A stretch of 64,000 bases of DNA, from assembly GCA_002162955.1 (NCBI GenBank), contig MABD01000051.1, positions 30,406 to 94,405 on the forward strand. The letters run 5' to 3'. How positions within the stretch are numbered: position 1 is the stretch's first letter; each line of letters begins with the position of its first letter. The translations under genes and the position numbers were made by a program. Source of the DNA: Gammaproteobacteria bacterium 45_16_T64. GTDB lineage: Bacteria; Pseudomonadota; Gammaproteobacteria; Pseudomonadales; Ketobacteraceae. Positions 55,952 to 63,840 of this stretch are shown one piece after another. The notes beneath the pieces are model-generated. The model was not told where the DNA came from. It saw only the letters and a program-made list of their open reading frames with translations, and did not search any database.

Positions 55952-57184
55952 CTATGAGGTTCGGTTTTCTTTACTCTTAAACTGTTTAATACTGCGCTTA
56001 CGGGAACTGCGGCGATTTGCTTGTTTGTCCCGCACAGGACGTTTGCGCTCTTCGCTGGCGGGCTTGTCAGTAACAGGAAAACCTGTCAATTCAAGTAGCG
56101 TTAGCTCTCGCCCAGTTAAATCACGAATAGCCATCAAAGCGTCTATTTCACCGTGGCACACCAGTGAGAGTGCAATTCCATCGCGACCAGCCCTAGCCGT
56201 GCGACCAACACGGTGCACGTAAACAGGAGCGCTGGATGGTAAGTCCATATTAATCACTACTGGTAACGCTTCCACATCAATACCTCGCGCTAGCAGGTCG
56301 GTAGTAACTAGCACTTGTATGGTATGTGCTTTGAAGTCTTCCAGAGTCTGCTCACGTACTGCCTGATCCTTCTCTCCGTGAAGCGACGCTACTGCCACAC
56401 CCGCCTTTCGCAACTTCTTACATAGCGCATCCGCCGCATTGCGTGTGCTGATAAACACCAAGACTTGAGGCCAAGAATGCTGCTTTAATAGCGCCAATAA
56501 CGCCTGAGCTTTGCTGCCCTTGTTGACAAGATAGAGGCGTTCTTGTAATTCTTCCACAACACTGTTGATGGCATGAGCTTCTTTCCGCAACGGGTCCTTG
56601 AGTAAATCCATTGCAAGACCCTCCAATGCAGAAGGTAAAGTCGCAGAGAACAGCAGGGTTTGACGTTCAGCCGGTATATGCGTTAGGAGCCGCTGAATGT
56701 CAGGCCAGAACCCCATCTCCAACAAACGGTCTGCTTCATCCAACACCAAGTGACGAACAGCATCTAGGCCGATGAGCTCTTGTGTGAGTAAATCCAATAG
56801 ACGGCCCGGTGTCGCTACAAGAAACTGCGGCTGACGCTCTAGCTCAGTCAACTGTTGGGCCTGGTCAACACCGCCGCATAGGGTTTGTATGCGGATTCCT
56901 AATCCTGTCGCCACTTTCCGCAATACGCTGCTAACCTGCACTGCAAGCTCACGAGTGGGCACCAGTACAACCACCTGTATATTGAGTGCATTTGCGTTAA
57001 CTTGTTGCAGCAACGGTAAACCGAACGCTAAGGTCTTGCCGCTGCCAGTCTGGGCTAGTGCCAACAGGTCACGTTGAGCTAGTACTACAGGGATAGCCAA
57101 TTTCTGGATTCGCGTAGGGGTATGTAACTGTGAAGGTAAACCAGCCAGAACTGTGGGATGAAGATCGAAATCAGTGAAAACCAT
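55952..57184 (-). CDS. DEAD-box ATP-dependent RNA helicase (RhlE-like)
   Basis: 410 residues from the ATG at 57184. Motifs in order: Q motif TPTRIQ, Walker A AQTGSGKT, PTRELA, VLDEADRLLEMGF, LLFSATLP, ARGIDV and HRVGRTARAG. The C-terminus is basic (RSSRKRSIKQFKSKENR), as in RhlE-type cold-associated helicases. It unwinds RNA duplexes in ribosome assembly or RNA decay; which helicase it replaces cannot be decided. It marks the last core gene before the accessory region. Confidence 0.93.
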   Translation of the reverse strand: MVFTDFDLHPTVLAGLPSQLHTPTRIQKLAIPVVLAQRDLLALAQTGSGKTLAFGLPLLQQVNANALNIQVVVLVPTRELAVQVSSVLRKVATGLGIRIQTLCGGVDQAQQLTELERQPQFLVATPGRLLDLLTQELIGLDAVRHLVLDEADRLLEMGFWPDIQRLLTHIPAERQTLLFSATLPSALEGLAMDLLKDPLRKEAHAINSVVEELQERLYLVNKGSKAQALLALLKQHSWPQVLVFISTRNAADALCKKLRKAGVAVASLHGEKDQAVREQTLEDFKAHTIQVLVTTDLLARGIDVEALPVVINMDLPSSAPVYVHRVGRTARAGRDGIALSLVCHGEIDALMAIRDLTGRELTLLELTGFPVTDKPASEERKRPVRDKQANRRSSRKRSIKQFKSKENRTS

Positions 57185-57643
57185 GAGAGCACACAATGAG
57201 GGAAGTCGGGAGCGGAGTTTAACCAGCTCACGGGCATAAGTAAATTCACCGTGAAATTACGCTAAAGAGTCAAGAAAAGGAGTTCGAGTAATACTTCAAA
57301 CACCCCTTTGGGCGAGAGGGAGTAACCCCGCAAGAATATGGTAGGCACTGCCTATCATCATTCAAGTAAATAATGGTCTAGTACATTAGTATAAATTTAC
57401 CCACTGTTTATAAGCGGACACTCCGCCTGGAAAAAGCACTTGGTCCGTAGCCTGTTAATTTTTTGGTTGAGAACGCCATAAGAACAGGCGCTCGCTTTCT
57501 GCAATGAGAGTGCTAAAATGGTCACTACAGAAAACCGTAAGCTGTTGAATTTATTTAGGATTATGTGGGCAACACAGAACATGAAGACTGCGAAAAAGGT
57601 CATAATGTGAATGTAATTCATGACACCGCTATGTGAACACAAA
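57185..57643. other. Intergenic gap at the core/accessory junction
   Basis: A 459-base gap between the helicase and the first cassette-like gene. A minus-strand ORF (start about 57621) with hydrophobic segments overlaps it but lacks a ribosome-binding site and family support. A short CGGAC/GTCCG pair at 57416-57452 was noted without an assigned function. Confidence 0.4.
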
Positions 57644-58012
57644 ATGCAAGAATATGACTGGTCAAATACCATTGAAAAGGCTAAAGCCTATATAAGTGAA
57701 GAGCGTATTTCAGAAGCTGAAAACTGTTTTCTACAAGCGGAAGGTCAATGCTCAGATGATCCTGAAGAAAGGTTTGCTCTATGTCTGAATTTAGCCCTAT
57801 TTTATGAGTATGTAGTAGAGGATTTAGTCAAAACTGAACGCTATAAAGAAAAAGCACTGAAGTATCTTAAGGTATTTCGAGGTTATGGGAATTCTGAAGT
57901 ATATGGCCATATGATAGGTCTAGCTGACCTTAAGCGGAAGCTTGGTAAGACAGAACAAGCTGCTGAGCTAGAGAAAGAAGCTGAGGAACTCAAATATCCG
58001 AATAGCGAATAA
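57644..58012 (+). CDS. Cassette-type TPR-like protein
   Basis: 122 residues from the ATG at 57644 (a longer start at 57620 is also possible). Helical pairs with TPR spacing are apparent (ISEAENCFLQAEGQCSDD, LCLNLALFYEYVVED, ALKYLKVFRGYGN, KLGKTEQAAELEKEAEELK). No transmembrane segment. Its TAA stop overlaps the start of a degenerate attC-like site, which suggests an integron-cassette gene. Function unknown. Confidence 0.65.
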   Translation: MQEYDWSNTIEKAKAYISEERISEAENCFLQAEGQCSDDPEERFALCLNLALFYEYVVEDLVKTERYKEKALKYLKVFRGYGNSEVYGHMIGLADLKRKLGKTEQAAELEKEAEELKYPNSE

Positions 58013-58067
58013 CATAACAAGAACAATCTCACGACACAAAAAGGCGCGTGCGAGATATAGACGCTAT
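58009..58067 (+). repeat. Degenerate attC-like site
   Basis: ATAAC overlaps the stop at 58010-58012; an imperfect stem ATCTCACG/CGTGCGAGAT lies inside, and GCTAT ends the element where GTTAT would be expected. It is compatible with a decayed attC site but unproven. Confidence 0.4.
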
Positions 58068-58096
58068 GCACTCTATATTTGTAGGGATCTAATTAC

Positions 58097-58243
58097 ATGT
58101 TGAAGAAAGAGACAAAAGGTATTTCTAAACCTATACGGAATGACGACTTCGAGCTTGTCGGGTTTTTTATAGCTGAGAAGGATCCCCTAGTTAATGCGCA
58201 CATACATCAACACAAATCCCGAATTGGATGCAGTTGCTAAGTT
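58097..58243 (+). CDS. Very short hypothetical protein (48 residues)
   Basis: ATG at 58097, TAA at 58241-58243. The sequence is not similar to anything I know and has no good ribosome-binding site. It overlaps the next ORF in another frame, so a frameshift joining the two is possible. Coding status doubtful. Confidence 0.25.
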
Positions 58244-58400
58244 TAATAAAGTTTTTGGTGGTCATGTTAAATCGAAAACATTTTGCGTTAGCAGTGTGAC
58301 TAAGAATTCGATTAGTAACGCTGATTGGCTCTTACATGAAGTTTTTGAAGTCGTATTAAAAGGAAAAATAGATCAAAGAATCGAAACAACTAACATATAA
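58194..58400 (+). CDS. Small hypothetical cassette protein
   Basis: 68 residues starting at 58194, behind a GAAGGA-like site spaced wider than usual. No family recognised (contains GGHVKSKTFCVSS and ADWLLHEVFEVV). It precedes a structured region at about 58403-58448 that could be an attC-like or a terminator hairpin. Confidence 0.45.
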   Translation: MRTYINTNPELDAVAKFNKVFGGHVKSKTFCVSSVTKNSISNADWLLHEVFEVVLKGKIDQRIETTNI

Positions 58401-58494
58401 TGAGCACCAACAATTTAAGCGGCGTAAAAACACGCTGTCAATTTTGGCTAGCGTCAGCTGACTCAGTCAACCTAGTATACTATAAGGGATTATT

Positions 58495-58788
58495 ATGAAA
58501 GCATTGATATGTATTGCAAAAATTACCGCTTTAGAAAAACACAAGGAAACCGTGTTATCTGAACTATCTAAAATTGTTACCCCTACTCAGAAAGAGCAAG
58601 GCTGTATTAATTACGATCTGCATATAGACAATGAGAACGATGCAACTTTTGTTTTTCATGAAAGTTGGGAGTCGGAGCAAGATTTAGATGCACATTTAGA
58701 GTCATTACATATTAAAGAGTGTTTTAATATTATTGGTGAAATGCTGGATTCAGTCGAAATATCAAAATTAACAAAAGTGTCTACATAA
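58495..58788 (+). CDS. Antibiotic biosynthesis monooxygenase (ABM) family protein
   Basis: 97-residue ABM-domain protein of the YgiN quinol-monooxygenase type, beginning MKALICIAKIT and containing QGCINYDLHIDNEN and FVFHESWESEQDLDAHL. It may remove or oxidise reactive quinols. The start ATG follows AAGGG by seven bases. Its TAA stop lies within ATAAC, the left core of an attC-like site, so it appears to be a plus-strand integron cassette. The start sits close to a TATACT-like box. Confidence 0.87.
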   Translation: MKALICIAKITALEKHKETVLSELSKIVTPTQKEQGCINYDLHIDNENDATFVFHESWESEQDLDAHLESLHIKECFNIIGEMLDSVEISKLTKVST

Positions 58789-58841
58789 CAAATAGCTCAC
58801 AAGGGCTGCATTTGAGCTCAGGCAAAGCAGCCCAGCGTTAT
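58785..58841 (+). repeat. attC-like site after ABM gene
   Basis: ATAAC (58785-58789) and GTTAT (58837-58841) are complementary end cores, and a perfect 7-bp stem GGGCTGC/GCAGCCC lies inside. The TAAC-A and GCGTTA ends resemble the VCR type of attC. Its inner asymmetry is larger than usual, so it may be degenerate. Confidence 0.5.
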
Positions 58842-58842
58842 A

Positions 58843-59110
58843 TTTCCGTCTATTAGACATCAACTATCTTAGCCGGTTGACGCCAATTAACTTGGCCGGT
58901 AGCAGAATAACCAAAATCGATATGCTTTAAGGGCATATTGTCGTCATTTCGGATGCAGAATTGGGAGCTATCGGAGGTAAACTAGTAGAACTGGTGCTGG
59001 CCATCTAGTTTACAAAACGGACATAGGAAGTGGTCTTACCCACGAAAAGTGGAGTGAGTGGAACGAACGTAGCTTTCAGTCCGTTGCTGCTGCTTGTTAG
59101 GCTGTATTTG
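58843..59110. other. Intergenic gap with attC-like half site
   Basis: A 268-base gap between opposite-strand cassettes. Bases 59009-59102 carry one GTTAGGC core. Nothing coding was recognised. Confidence 0.35.
59009..59102 (-). repeat. Degenerate attC site after the DUF1761 cassette
   Basis: On the minus strand a canonical GCCTAAC core (59102-59096) is followed by CAACGGAC, which pairs with GTCCG at about 59014-59018, but the distal core reads GTAAAC-like instead of GTTAGGC. One intact core and the inner pairing make this a degenerate site. Confidence 0.5.
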
Positions 59111-59536
59111 CTAAGTAAAGGCACCAATAATTGCACCAATTAGAGTAAGCTCAACAATGCTATGGGCCGAATTTATTAATGTTAGTTTTGTCGATGTACG
59201 AGAAAAACCGTTGTAGTAACCTAGCGACGTAATAGTAAATACGGTGGCAACTACTGCGCCAAAAAATGCTCCGCTAAGTACACCAGAAATATTTGTTACT
59301 GCTATAAGCAAAGCAATTAATAAGGCTTTTGTTAAGCCCGAGATTAGAGACATAATAAAAGCACCTCCAAGGCCTTCGGTATTGTCTGCCTCTTCCTTTG
59401 TTATGCCTAAAGCATTAGCCCATGCTTCACCAAAAACTGCCCAGTGGTACCATGCAAACCCAAGAAAATAGCTTGTAATCGTTGCAACTGATACGGCTAT
59501 GTAATTTATGCTTTGTAGGTCAGACATCCAATTCAT
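59111..59536 (-). CDS. DUF1761 domain-containing membrane protein (cassette)
   Basis: 141 residues with about four transmembrane segments (about 11-33, 57-79, 83-105, 116-138). The beginning NYIAVSVATITSYFLGFAWY and the FGEAWANALG segment match DUF1761 proteins of unknown function. The ATG at 59536 follows AGGAGA. It has attC-like sites on both sides, so it is a minus-strand integron cassette. It does not interact obviously with its neighbours. Confidence 0.85.
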   Translation of the reverse strand: MNWMSDLQSINYIAVSVATITSYFLGFAWYHWAVFGEAWANALGITKEEADNTEGLGGAFIMSLISGLTKALLIALLIAVTNISGVLSGAFFGAVVATVFTITSLGYYNGFSRTSTKLTLINSAHSIVELTLIGAIIGAFT

Positions 59537-59561
59537 GTACTCTCCTAATCTTATTTGAGCG

Positions 59562-59617
59562 GCCTAACGCCTGCGTAATTTGCGCCGCCAGGCGTCAAAT
59601 TGACGCACTTGTTAGGC
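59562..59617 (-). repeat. attC recombination site
   Basis: GCCTAAC (59562-59568) and GTTAGGC (59611-59617) are perfect RYYYAAC/GTTRRRY cores. Inside, TGCGT/ACGCA, AATTTG/CAAATT and CGCC/GGCG pair, with single unpaired T and G on the right arm, the extrahelical bases used to orient attC sites. The stop codon of the ankyrin fragment lies within the right core. It closes the DUF4259-ankyrin cassette on the minus strand. Confidence 0.82.
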
Positions 59618-60577
59618 GCGATCATCTTCAATCCAATCTTTTGTCTTTTTCGCACCATAATTCTTTAATAACTCTACAGTTTTATCACTAGCTCTACAAA
59701 TATAAGCCCTATCTAAAAGAGTCCCTTCCCATTTATCCTCCATATTTGGGTCAGCACCATTATCCAGAAATAGCTTTAATAACTCATGATCTTTAAGGCA
59801 AAGGTGAGCAGGAATCTCATTTGAGTTCTTCTTTTGAAGATTTACGTCTAGCCCACAAGAAATAAGGTGTTCAACAACCTTTATGTTCTTTCCTCTAGCA
59901 GCATAGTGCAGTAACCCTTCGCCATTGTTATCAGTTTGAAATATATTAGCACCACGAGACAACAGCAAGCGAATCACATCAACTTCGCCCTTCATAGCTG
60001 CTACCATAAGAGCAGGACAAAACTCTATAGTTACTAGATTAACTTCGTCTACGATTTCATCTAAATCTCGGCCATCAATGGCCAAAAACCCAGACTTTTC
60101 ATCAATCGTATACTCATGATTTATCTGAGCGCCTGCATCCAAGATTAGCTCAACCAATTCAACACTAGTTGCACCAGCAGCAAGATTCAAAAGGCGGGAT
60201 AAATCCTCTAGCTGAGCTCCTCGTTGTAGGAGCAGAACAACCTCATCAAACAAGCCGAAAGTAGTTAAGAATGTAACCGGTGATTCACCATTTGTGGCTT
60301 TTAAAGGAGTATTTATGTCTTTAAGCTTATCAATACCCGCTCTAATTTTCTTTCTTATCTCGGGGTTGGTAAAAAGATCCTCCCTTTCAACAAGTTTATG
60401 TAAGGCTCGAGGGATTGATTCAGGTTTTAGCTTTCTCTCCGGAAGGCAATAGAAATCAATAGTTTTAAGAGATTCTAGAATAGGCGTTGTACATTTTAAC
60501 CATTGCTTATCACGTTTAGCTTCACGCCAAAGATCTAATAATTCTGAGCTTTCAAGAACTCGGCGGTTTTCAACAAA
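59612..60577 (-). pseudogene. 3' part of DUF4259-ankyrin gene interrupted by IS3
   Basis: The minus-strand reading frame is open from 60577, directly at the IS3 left end, to the stop at 59612. Its first residues (VLESSELLDLWREAKRDK) read like the C-terminal part of a DUF4259 domain, followed by a linker and about four ankyrin units (VELVELILDAGAQI; DVIRLLLSRGANIF; LLHYAARGKNIKVVEHLI; ELLKLFLDNGADPN). The 5' part of the same gene lies on the other side of the insertion at 62209-62523. The frame has no start of its own before 60253, where only a TTG exists. Confidence 0.78.
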
Positions 60578-60590
60578 GTTGTCGCCTCAT

Positions 60591-61658
60591 TTAAGCAGCC
60601 GCTACTAACGGCTGTACGCGATCTGAGTTTTCAGGGTTAAGCCAAACCTCTTCTGGTAGTACCCAGCTTCTAGTCGCTCGATTCCCCCAGCGCTCAGGGT
60701 GTTTATATTTCGCCTGCTGGTAAACCAATGTACGATTAGCGGCTTTATCTTCAGCTAACCCTTCGTGGCGGTCTTGAGGTGTCTGGAATTTTAATCCACT
60801 GTGCTTGTGCGCTTGGTTGTACCAAGCTACGAAATCATGCACCCAAGACCTTCCTTCCTCTAATCCCTCAAATGCTTGCGATGGATAATTGGGGCGATAT
60901 TTCAATGTTCTGAACAAAGATTCGGAGTAAGGGTTGTCGTTGCTAACTCGTGGTCTGCTGAACGATGTTACGACACCCAAGCGTTGTAAGGTACTCAGCA
61001 TCGTCGCACCTTTCATAGGACTACCATTATCAGAATGCAGTACCAGAGGCCGACTGAGTAAACCAATACCGTGACGCAGACAGGCTTTATGAATCAACTG
61101 ACTCGCATGATCCGCTGACTCTTCTTCATGGAGTTCCCAAGCAACTATCATTCGACTATAGATATCCAGAACCAGGTAGAGGTAGTAATAGCGCCCCCTT
61201 ACCGGTGAATTCAGATAGGTGATATCCCAAGACCACACTTGGTTTGGCCCCGTCGTACAATGCGAGGTTGGCTTTTTCTTGCTTGGCTTAGCGCTTCGCC
61301 CTCTGTGGTGCTGTTGATCGACCTCTTTCAGTATTCGATAGAACGTTGATTCAGATGCTAGGTAACGGCCTTCGTCTGCTAGTGTAGGAACAATCTGACT
61401 TGGCGGTAAACTTTTAAATCGATCGCTGTTGCAAAGGTCAATGATCGCGTCGCGCTCTTCTTGTGTTAACCGATTACCTGGGGGCCTACGCTCAGCACAT
61501 TGACGCCTATCACTGAGGACACTCTGCTCATGGATCCATCGCTGAAGGGTACGCACCGACAGACCAATGACAGAACAAGCCTGAGCTTTACGAGCTCCAC
61601 TAGATACTGCTTCATTCACGAGTTCAACGGCTTGCTTGCGATCCGGTAAAGTAATCAT
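60591..61658 (-). CDS. IS3-family transposase OrfB (DDE integrase core)
   Basis: 355 residues. An N-terminal helix-turn-helix (ACSVIGLSVRTLQRW) precedes the rve integrase core with DDE residues Asp145 (WSWDITYL), Asp210 (LHSDNGSP) and Glu246 (NPYSESLFR); the second and third are 35 residues apart, the DD35E spacing of the IS3 family. It starts within the ATGA overlap with orfA, so translation is by coupling rather than by the usual frameshift. It catalyses cut/copy steps of transposition. Confidence 0.93.
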   Translation of the reverse strand: MITLPDRKQAVELVNEAVSSGARKAQACSVIGLSVRTLQRWIHEQSVLSDRRQCAERRPPGNRLTQEERDAIIDLCNSDRFKSLPPSQIVPTLADEGRYLASESTFYRILKEVDQQHHRGRSAKPSKKKPTSHCTTGPNQVWSWDITYLNSPVRGRYYYLYLVLDIYSRMIVAWELHEEESADHASQLIHKACLRHGIGLLSRPLVLHSDNGSPMKGATMLSTLQRLGVVTSFSRPRVSNDNPYSESLFRTLKYRPNYPSQAFEGLEEGRSWVHDFVAWYNQAHKHSGLKFQTPQDRHEGLAEDKAANRTLVYQQAKYKHPERWGNRATRSWVLPEEVWLNPENSDRVQPLVAAA

Positions 61659-62152
61659 TCTTCCTCGGCTTCCCCCCAGATCGCTTGGGCTTTTTTTGAT
61701 AGAATCAGTAAAGCTGCAGCCTCAGCTAATGCCTTCTCCTTACGATTCAGTTCACTTTCCAATTTCTTTATTCGCTTTTTGTCTTCCTTTTGGGCAATGC
61801 TTTGCGCCTTACGCTCTTGTCCAGGCTGAGCACTACCCGCTATAAAGTCCTGTTTCCATTGGGCTATCTGTTCAGCGAACAATCCTTTTGTGCGACAATA
61901 TTCAGACAGCTCCGCCTCATTCAACGCTGCGGTTTCCATAAGGACAGAGAACTTATCCTCTGCTGACCATTGTTCGGAGTTCTTACCATTACCAGGCACA
62001 GGTACACCTCTAGCTTTTGTTTGTTTGCGCCAAGTATACAACGTTGCATTGGTGATACCCGTTTCCTTTTCCAACTGAGAAATAGGAATATTATTAGGTG
62101 GCATCATTTTTTGAATAACCGATGCCTTTAATTCACTAGAATAACGAGCCAT
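61655..62152 (-). CDS. IS3-family transposase OrfA
   Basis: 165 residues. A helix-turn-helix near the N-terminus (ISQLEKETGITNATLYTWRK) binds the ends, and a C-terminal leucine-rich coiled coil (KKRIKKLESELNRKEKAL) allows multimerisation. It is longer than typical OrfA (about 90-110). The ATG at 62152 lies 47 bases inside the element. It overlaps orfB by four bases. Confidence 0.9.
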   Translation of the reverse strand: MARYSSELKASVIQKMMPPNNIPISQLEKETGITNATLYTWRKQTKARGVPVPGNGKNSEQWSAEDKFSVLMETAALNEAELSEYCRTKGLFAEQIAQWKQDFIAGSAQPGQERKAQSIAQKEDKKRIKKLESELNRKEKALAEAAALLILSKKAQAIWGEAEEE

Positions 62153-62208
62153 AGGGCTTCTCTCCTTGCTCTCTTGATATGAGAGTCATTAATTAAGAGA
62201 GGCGACAA

Positions 62209-62523
62209 CTATGCTGCCACAGGGGGAACTCCGGATAGCGAAGTAATAGTTAAATCTATAGAATCCTTATTTGGTACGAATGCAATTTTCTTAATCCAAT
62301 CCTTAGCCTCTTTAGGGATCCCTTTTAGCTTTTCAAATGAGGCCGCATTAACAATAGCTGCTGCAGCCATTATTTCTTCGCACTCGGTGGAGTCTAAAAT
62401 TTCTGCTCCAATTCCTTTCCGTAAAGTACTTAACAAGAATTGACTATCCTTGGAAGACCCTAACTCATTCAACCAATCATATGCCGAATCGTTTTCGTAA
62501 GGCTTTTCTCCCCATGCTCCCAT
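62209..62523 (-). pseudogene. 5' part of DUF4259-ankyrin gene interrupted by IS3
   Basis: Opens MGAWGEKPYENDSAYDWLNEL, the DUF4259 signature (split here), from ATG 62523, which follows AAGGTAGG. The frame ends in a TAG (62211-62209) created at the boundary with the IS3 right end. The expected second half of the domain continues at 60577, so the two fragments were one gene before insertion. No target duplication remains, and a few codons may have been lost. Confidence 0.76.
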
Positions 62524-62542
62524 ATTTTTCCTACCTTCCTTC

Positions 62543-62600
62543 GCCTAACGCTTAATTGAGACGCGTGTATTCTGCGTCGTTTTCAAATTCCTTGTTAGAT
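62543..62600 (-). repeat. attC recombination site
   Basis: GCCTAAC (62543-62549) and GTTAGAT (62594-62600) fit RYYYAAC/GTTRRRY. AATTGA pairs with TCAAATT (one extra A) and GACGC with GCGTC inside. It follows the minus-strand cassette that ends at 62618. Confidence 0.76.
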
Positions 62601-62617
62601 TTCGACTTTCGATAATC

Positions 62618-63217
62618 TTAAATACTCACTAAGTTCAACTTGCATACACAAACTGCGAACTTGACCTTCGTCTTGAAAATTACAATCAACGTTTTTTCAC
62701 CATACTGGCATACGATCACAAAGTTGCTACCTAGGGAACGAATCTCACTAATTTCACCATACTCTGGGTGAGAAATTTTATCTATTGAGCATGAGGCCCT
62801 GAAATCATTATTAATATCGAATGGCCCCCAAGAAAACTGCAGGCCACTAGATTCATTGAAATAGTATGACTTGATATTACCCAACATCAAAGATTGCTCA
62901 TTATCAAATAAAGCCGGCACCCATTTTGCTGTTGTTCTGATTCTAATTTTTGATGTGTCAACATTCAGAATTTTTAAGTCGCTCTTTCCTGGCTCCCAAC
63001 CACCTTCCTTTGCTTGCCTGATTGCCTGCTCTATAATGGATGGCGATATAACGAAATCATACTCATAGTAAAATCCGCCAGTTACTCGGTAACGATCATC
63101 ATCGATACTTACGATCAAAAAACTCTTATTGCAACAGTCTATATCAGCTCTCGCAAACCACCTATAGGCTCTACCATCAACGCTAATCTTTCGAGTACCT
63201 CTTTTGGGGATTGCCAT
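62618..63217 (-). CDS. Hypothetical cassette protein
   Basis: 199 residues. The beginning MAIPKRGTRKISVDGRAYRW and the AIRQAKEGGWEPGK segment occur in a group of short uncharacterised proteins, often near mobile DNA. The second half (FDINNDFRASCSIDKI, FVIVCQYGEKTLIVIF) looks like an additional beta domain. The stop is close to the attC at 62543-62600, as expected for a cassette. Function unknown; immunity or toxin-neutralising roles occur in such cassettes, but nothing here proves it. Confidence 0.65.
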   Translation of the reverse strand: MAIPKRGTRKISVDGRAYRWFARADIDCCNKSFLIVSIDDDRYRVTGGFYYEYDFVISPSIIEQAIRQAKEGGWEPGKSDLKILNVDTSKIRIRTTAKWVPALFDNEQSLMLGNIKSYYFNESSGLQFSWGPFDINNDFRASCSIDKISHPEYGEISEIRSLGSNFVIVCQYGEKTLIVIFKTKVKFAVCVCKLNLVSI

Positions 63218-63328
63218 AAGAACGACTACCTATGTTGATCTAATGCTTGTTTCATTAATTAGTGTGAGCCTGCGAGCAATAATATAATGCAAACTCTTGT
63301 TCTACGATTTACCTTCCTCATACCACCC

Positions 63329-63727
63329 TTATGTATCGCAAAATGAATGCCCCTTTACATTGATGCCTCCCGCGATTTCGCTCAATGTCCAAAGGTGGTC
63401 AGTATAGTCATCTCTTGCAACACCTGCTTTACGATCAAGAATTAGTTTGGAAAACTTCGTAGCAATTTTCACTCCTGGATGCCTACCGCTAATATCCGCA
63501 CTAATCACATAACAAGGTAGCGTGCCTAGTTTTCTCCGTAAGTCTGCCAATTCTTCTTCATCGTGATGTTCTAGGCTATCACTAATATCGACATAAAGAA
63601 CCGGTTGCTCCCCGTCCATCCATAACCAGGATTCTCCATGACCATTACGCTTCGTACAGATTGTGTCTAGTATTCCAACCAACTCCAATCTATCCGTTCT
63701 CTTTATGTAAACTAAGATGGTTCTCAT
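63329..63727 (-). CDS. Hypothetical protein, possibly a cassette gene
   Basis: 132 residues of mixed alpha/beta character (ILVYIKRTDRLELVGIL, PVLYVDISDSLEHHDEEEL, ADLRRKLGTLPCYVISADIS). No family recognised. Start ATG at 63727. Its downstream side has no clear attC site, so cassette status is uncertain. It lies between a structured inverted repeat and the hypothetical cassette protein. Confidence 0.55.
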   Translation of the reverse strand: MRTILVYIKRTDRLELVGILDTICTKRNGHGESWLWMDGEQPVLYVDISDSLEHHDEEELADLRRKLGTLPCYVISADISGRHPGVKIATKFSKLILDRKAGVARDDYTDHLWTLSEIAGGINVKGHSFCDT

Positions 63728-63761
63728 ATTTCTCGATTACGTAGAACGCTCCAATAAGTTG

Positions 63762-63821
63762 CCCAGTGAGCGCCGCTACACTGAGTGGCAGCCTCGTGCC
63801 GACCCAGCGGCGCTTACTGGG
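63762..63821. repeat. Long imperfect inverted repeat near IS21 left end
   Basis: CCCAGTGAGCGCCGCT (63762-63777) pairs with AGCGGCGCTTACTGGG (63806-63821) at 15 of 16 positions around a 28-base loop that itself contains a GGCA/TGCC hairpin. It could be a structured attC-like site, terminator or insertion scar; its nature is unresolved. Confidence 0.5.
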
Positions 63822-63840
63822 TCAGGTTTCATTGATTTGT

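Larger units (their letters stand above)
60578..62209 (-). mobile_element. IS3-family insertion sequence
   Basis: Terminal inverted repeats GTTGTCGCCTC (60578-60588) and GAGGCGACAAC (62199-62209) are perfect over 11 bases and extend to 15 of 17. Between them lie orfA and orfB on the minus strand, overlapping by ATGA. No target-site duplication is apparent. The element splits a DUF4259-ankyrin gene. Confidence 0.88.

Noticed and set aside
57397..57672. Minus-strand ORF with hydrophobic segments overlapping the TPR-like gene
   Set aside because: No ribosome-binding site, no family resemblance and overlap with a better-supported plus-strand gene.
58403..58448. Hairpin after the 68-residue ORF as an attC site
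   Set aside because: It has a CCAA-AATT/AATTTTGG stem, but lacks the RYYYAAC and GTTRRRY cores; it may be a simple terminator.
60570..62215. Target-site duplication around the IS3 element
   Set aside because: Bases flanking the two ends do not repeat in direct orientation for 3-5 positions.
57600..63840. CRISPR array
   Set aside because: Repeats here are attC-like, few and palindromic, with genes between them; no regularly spaced short repeats.
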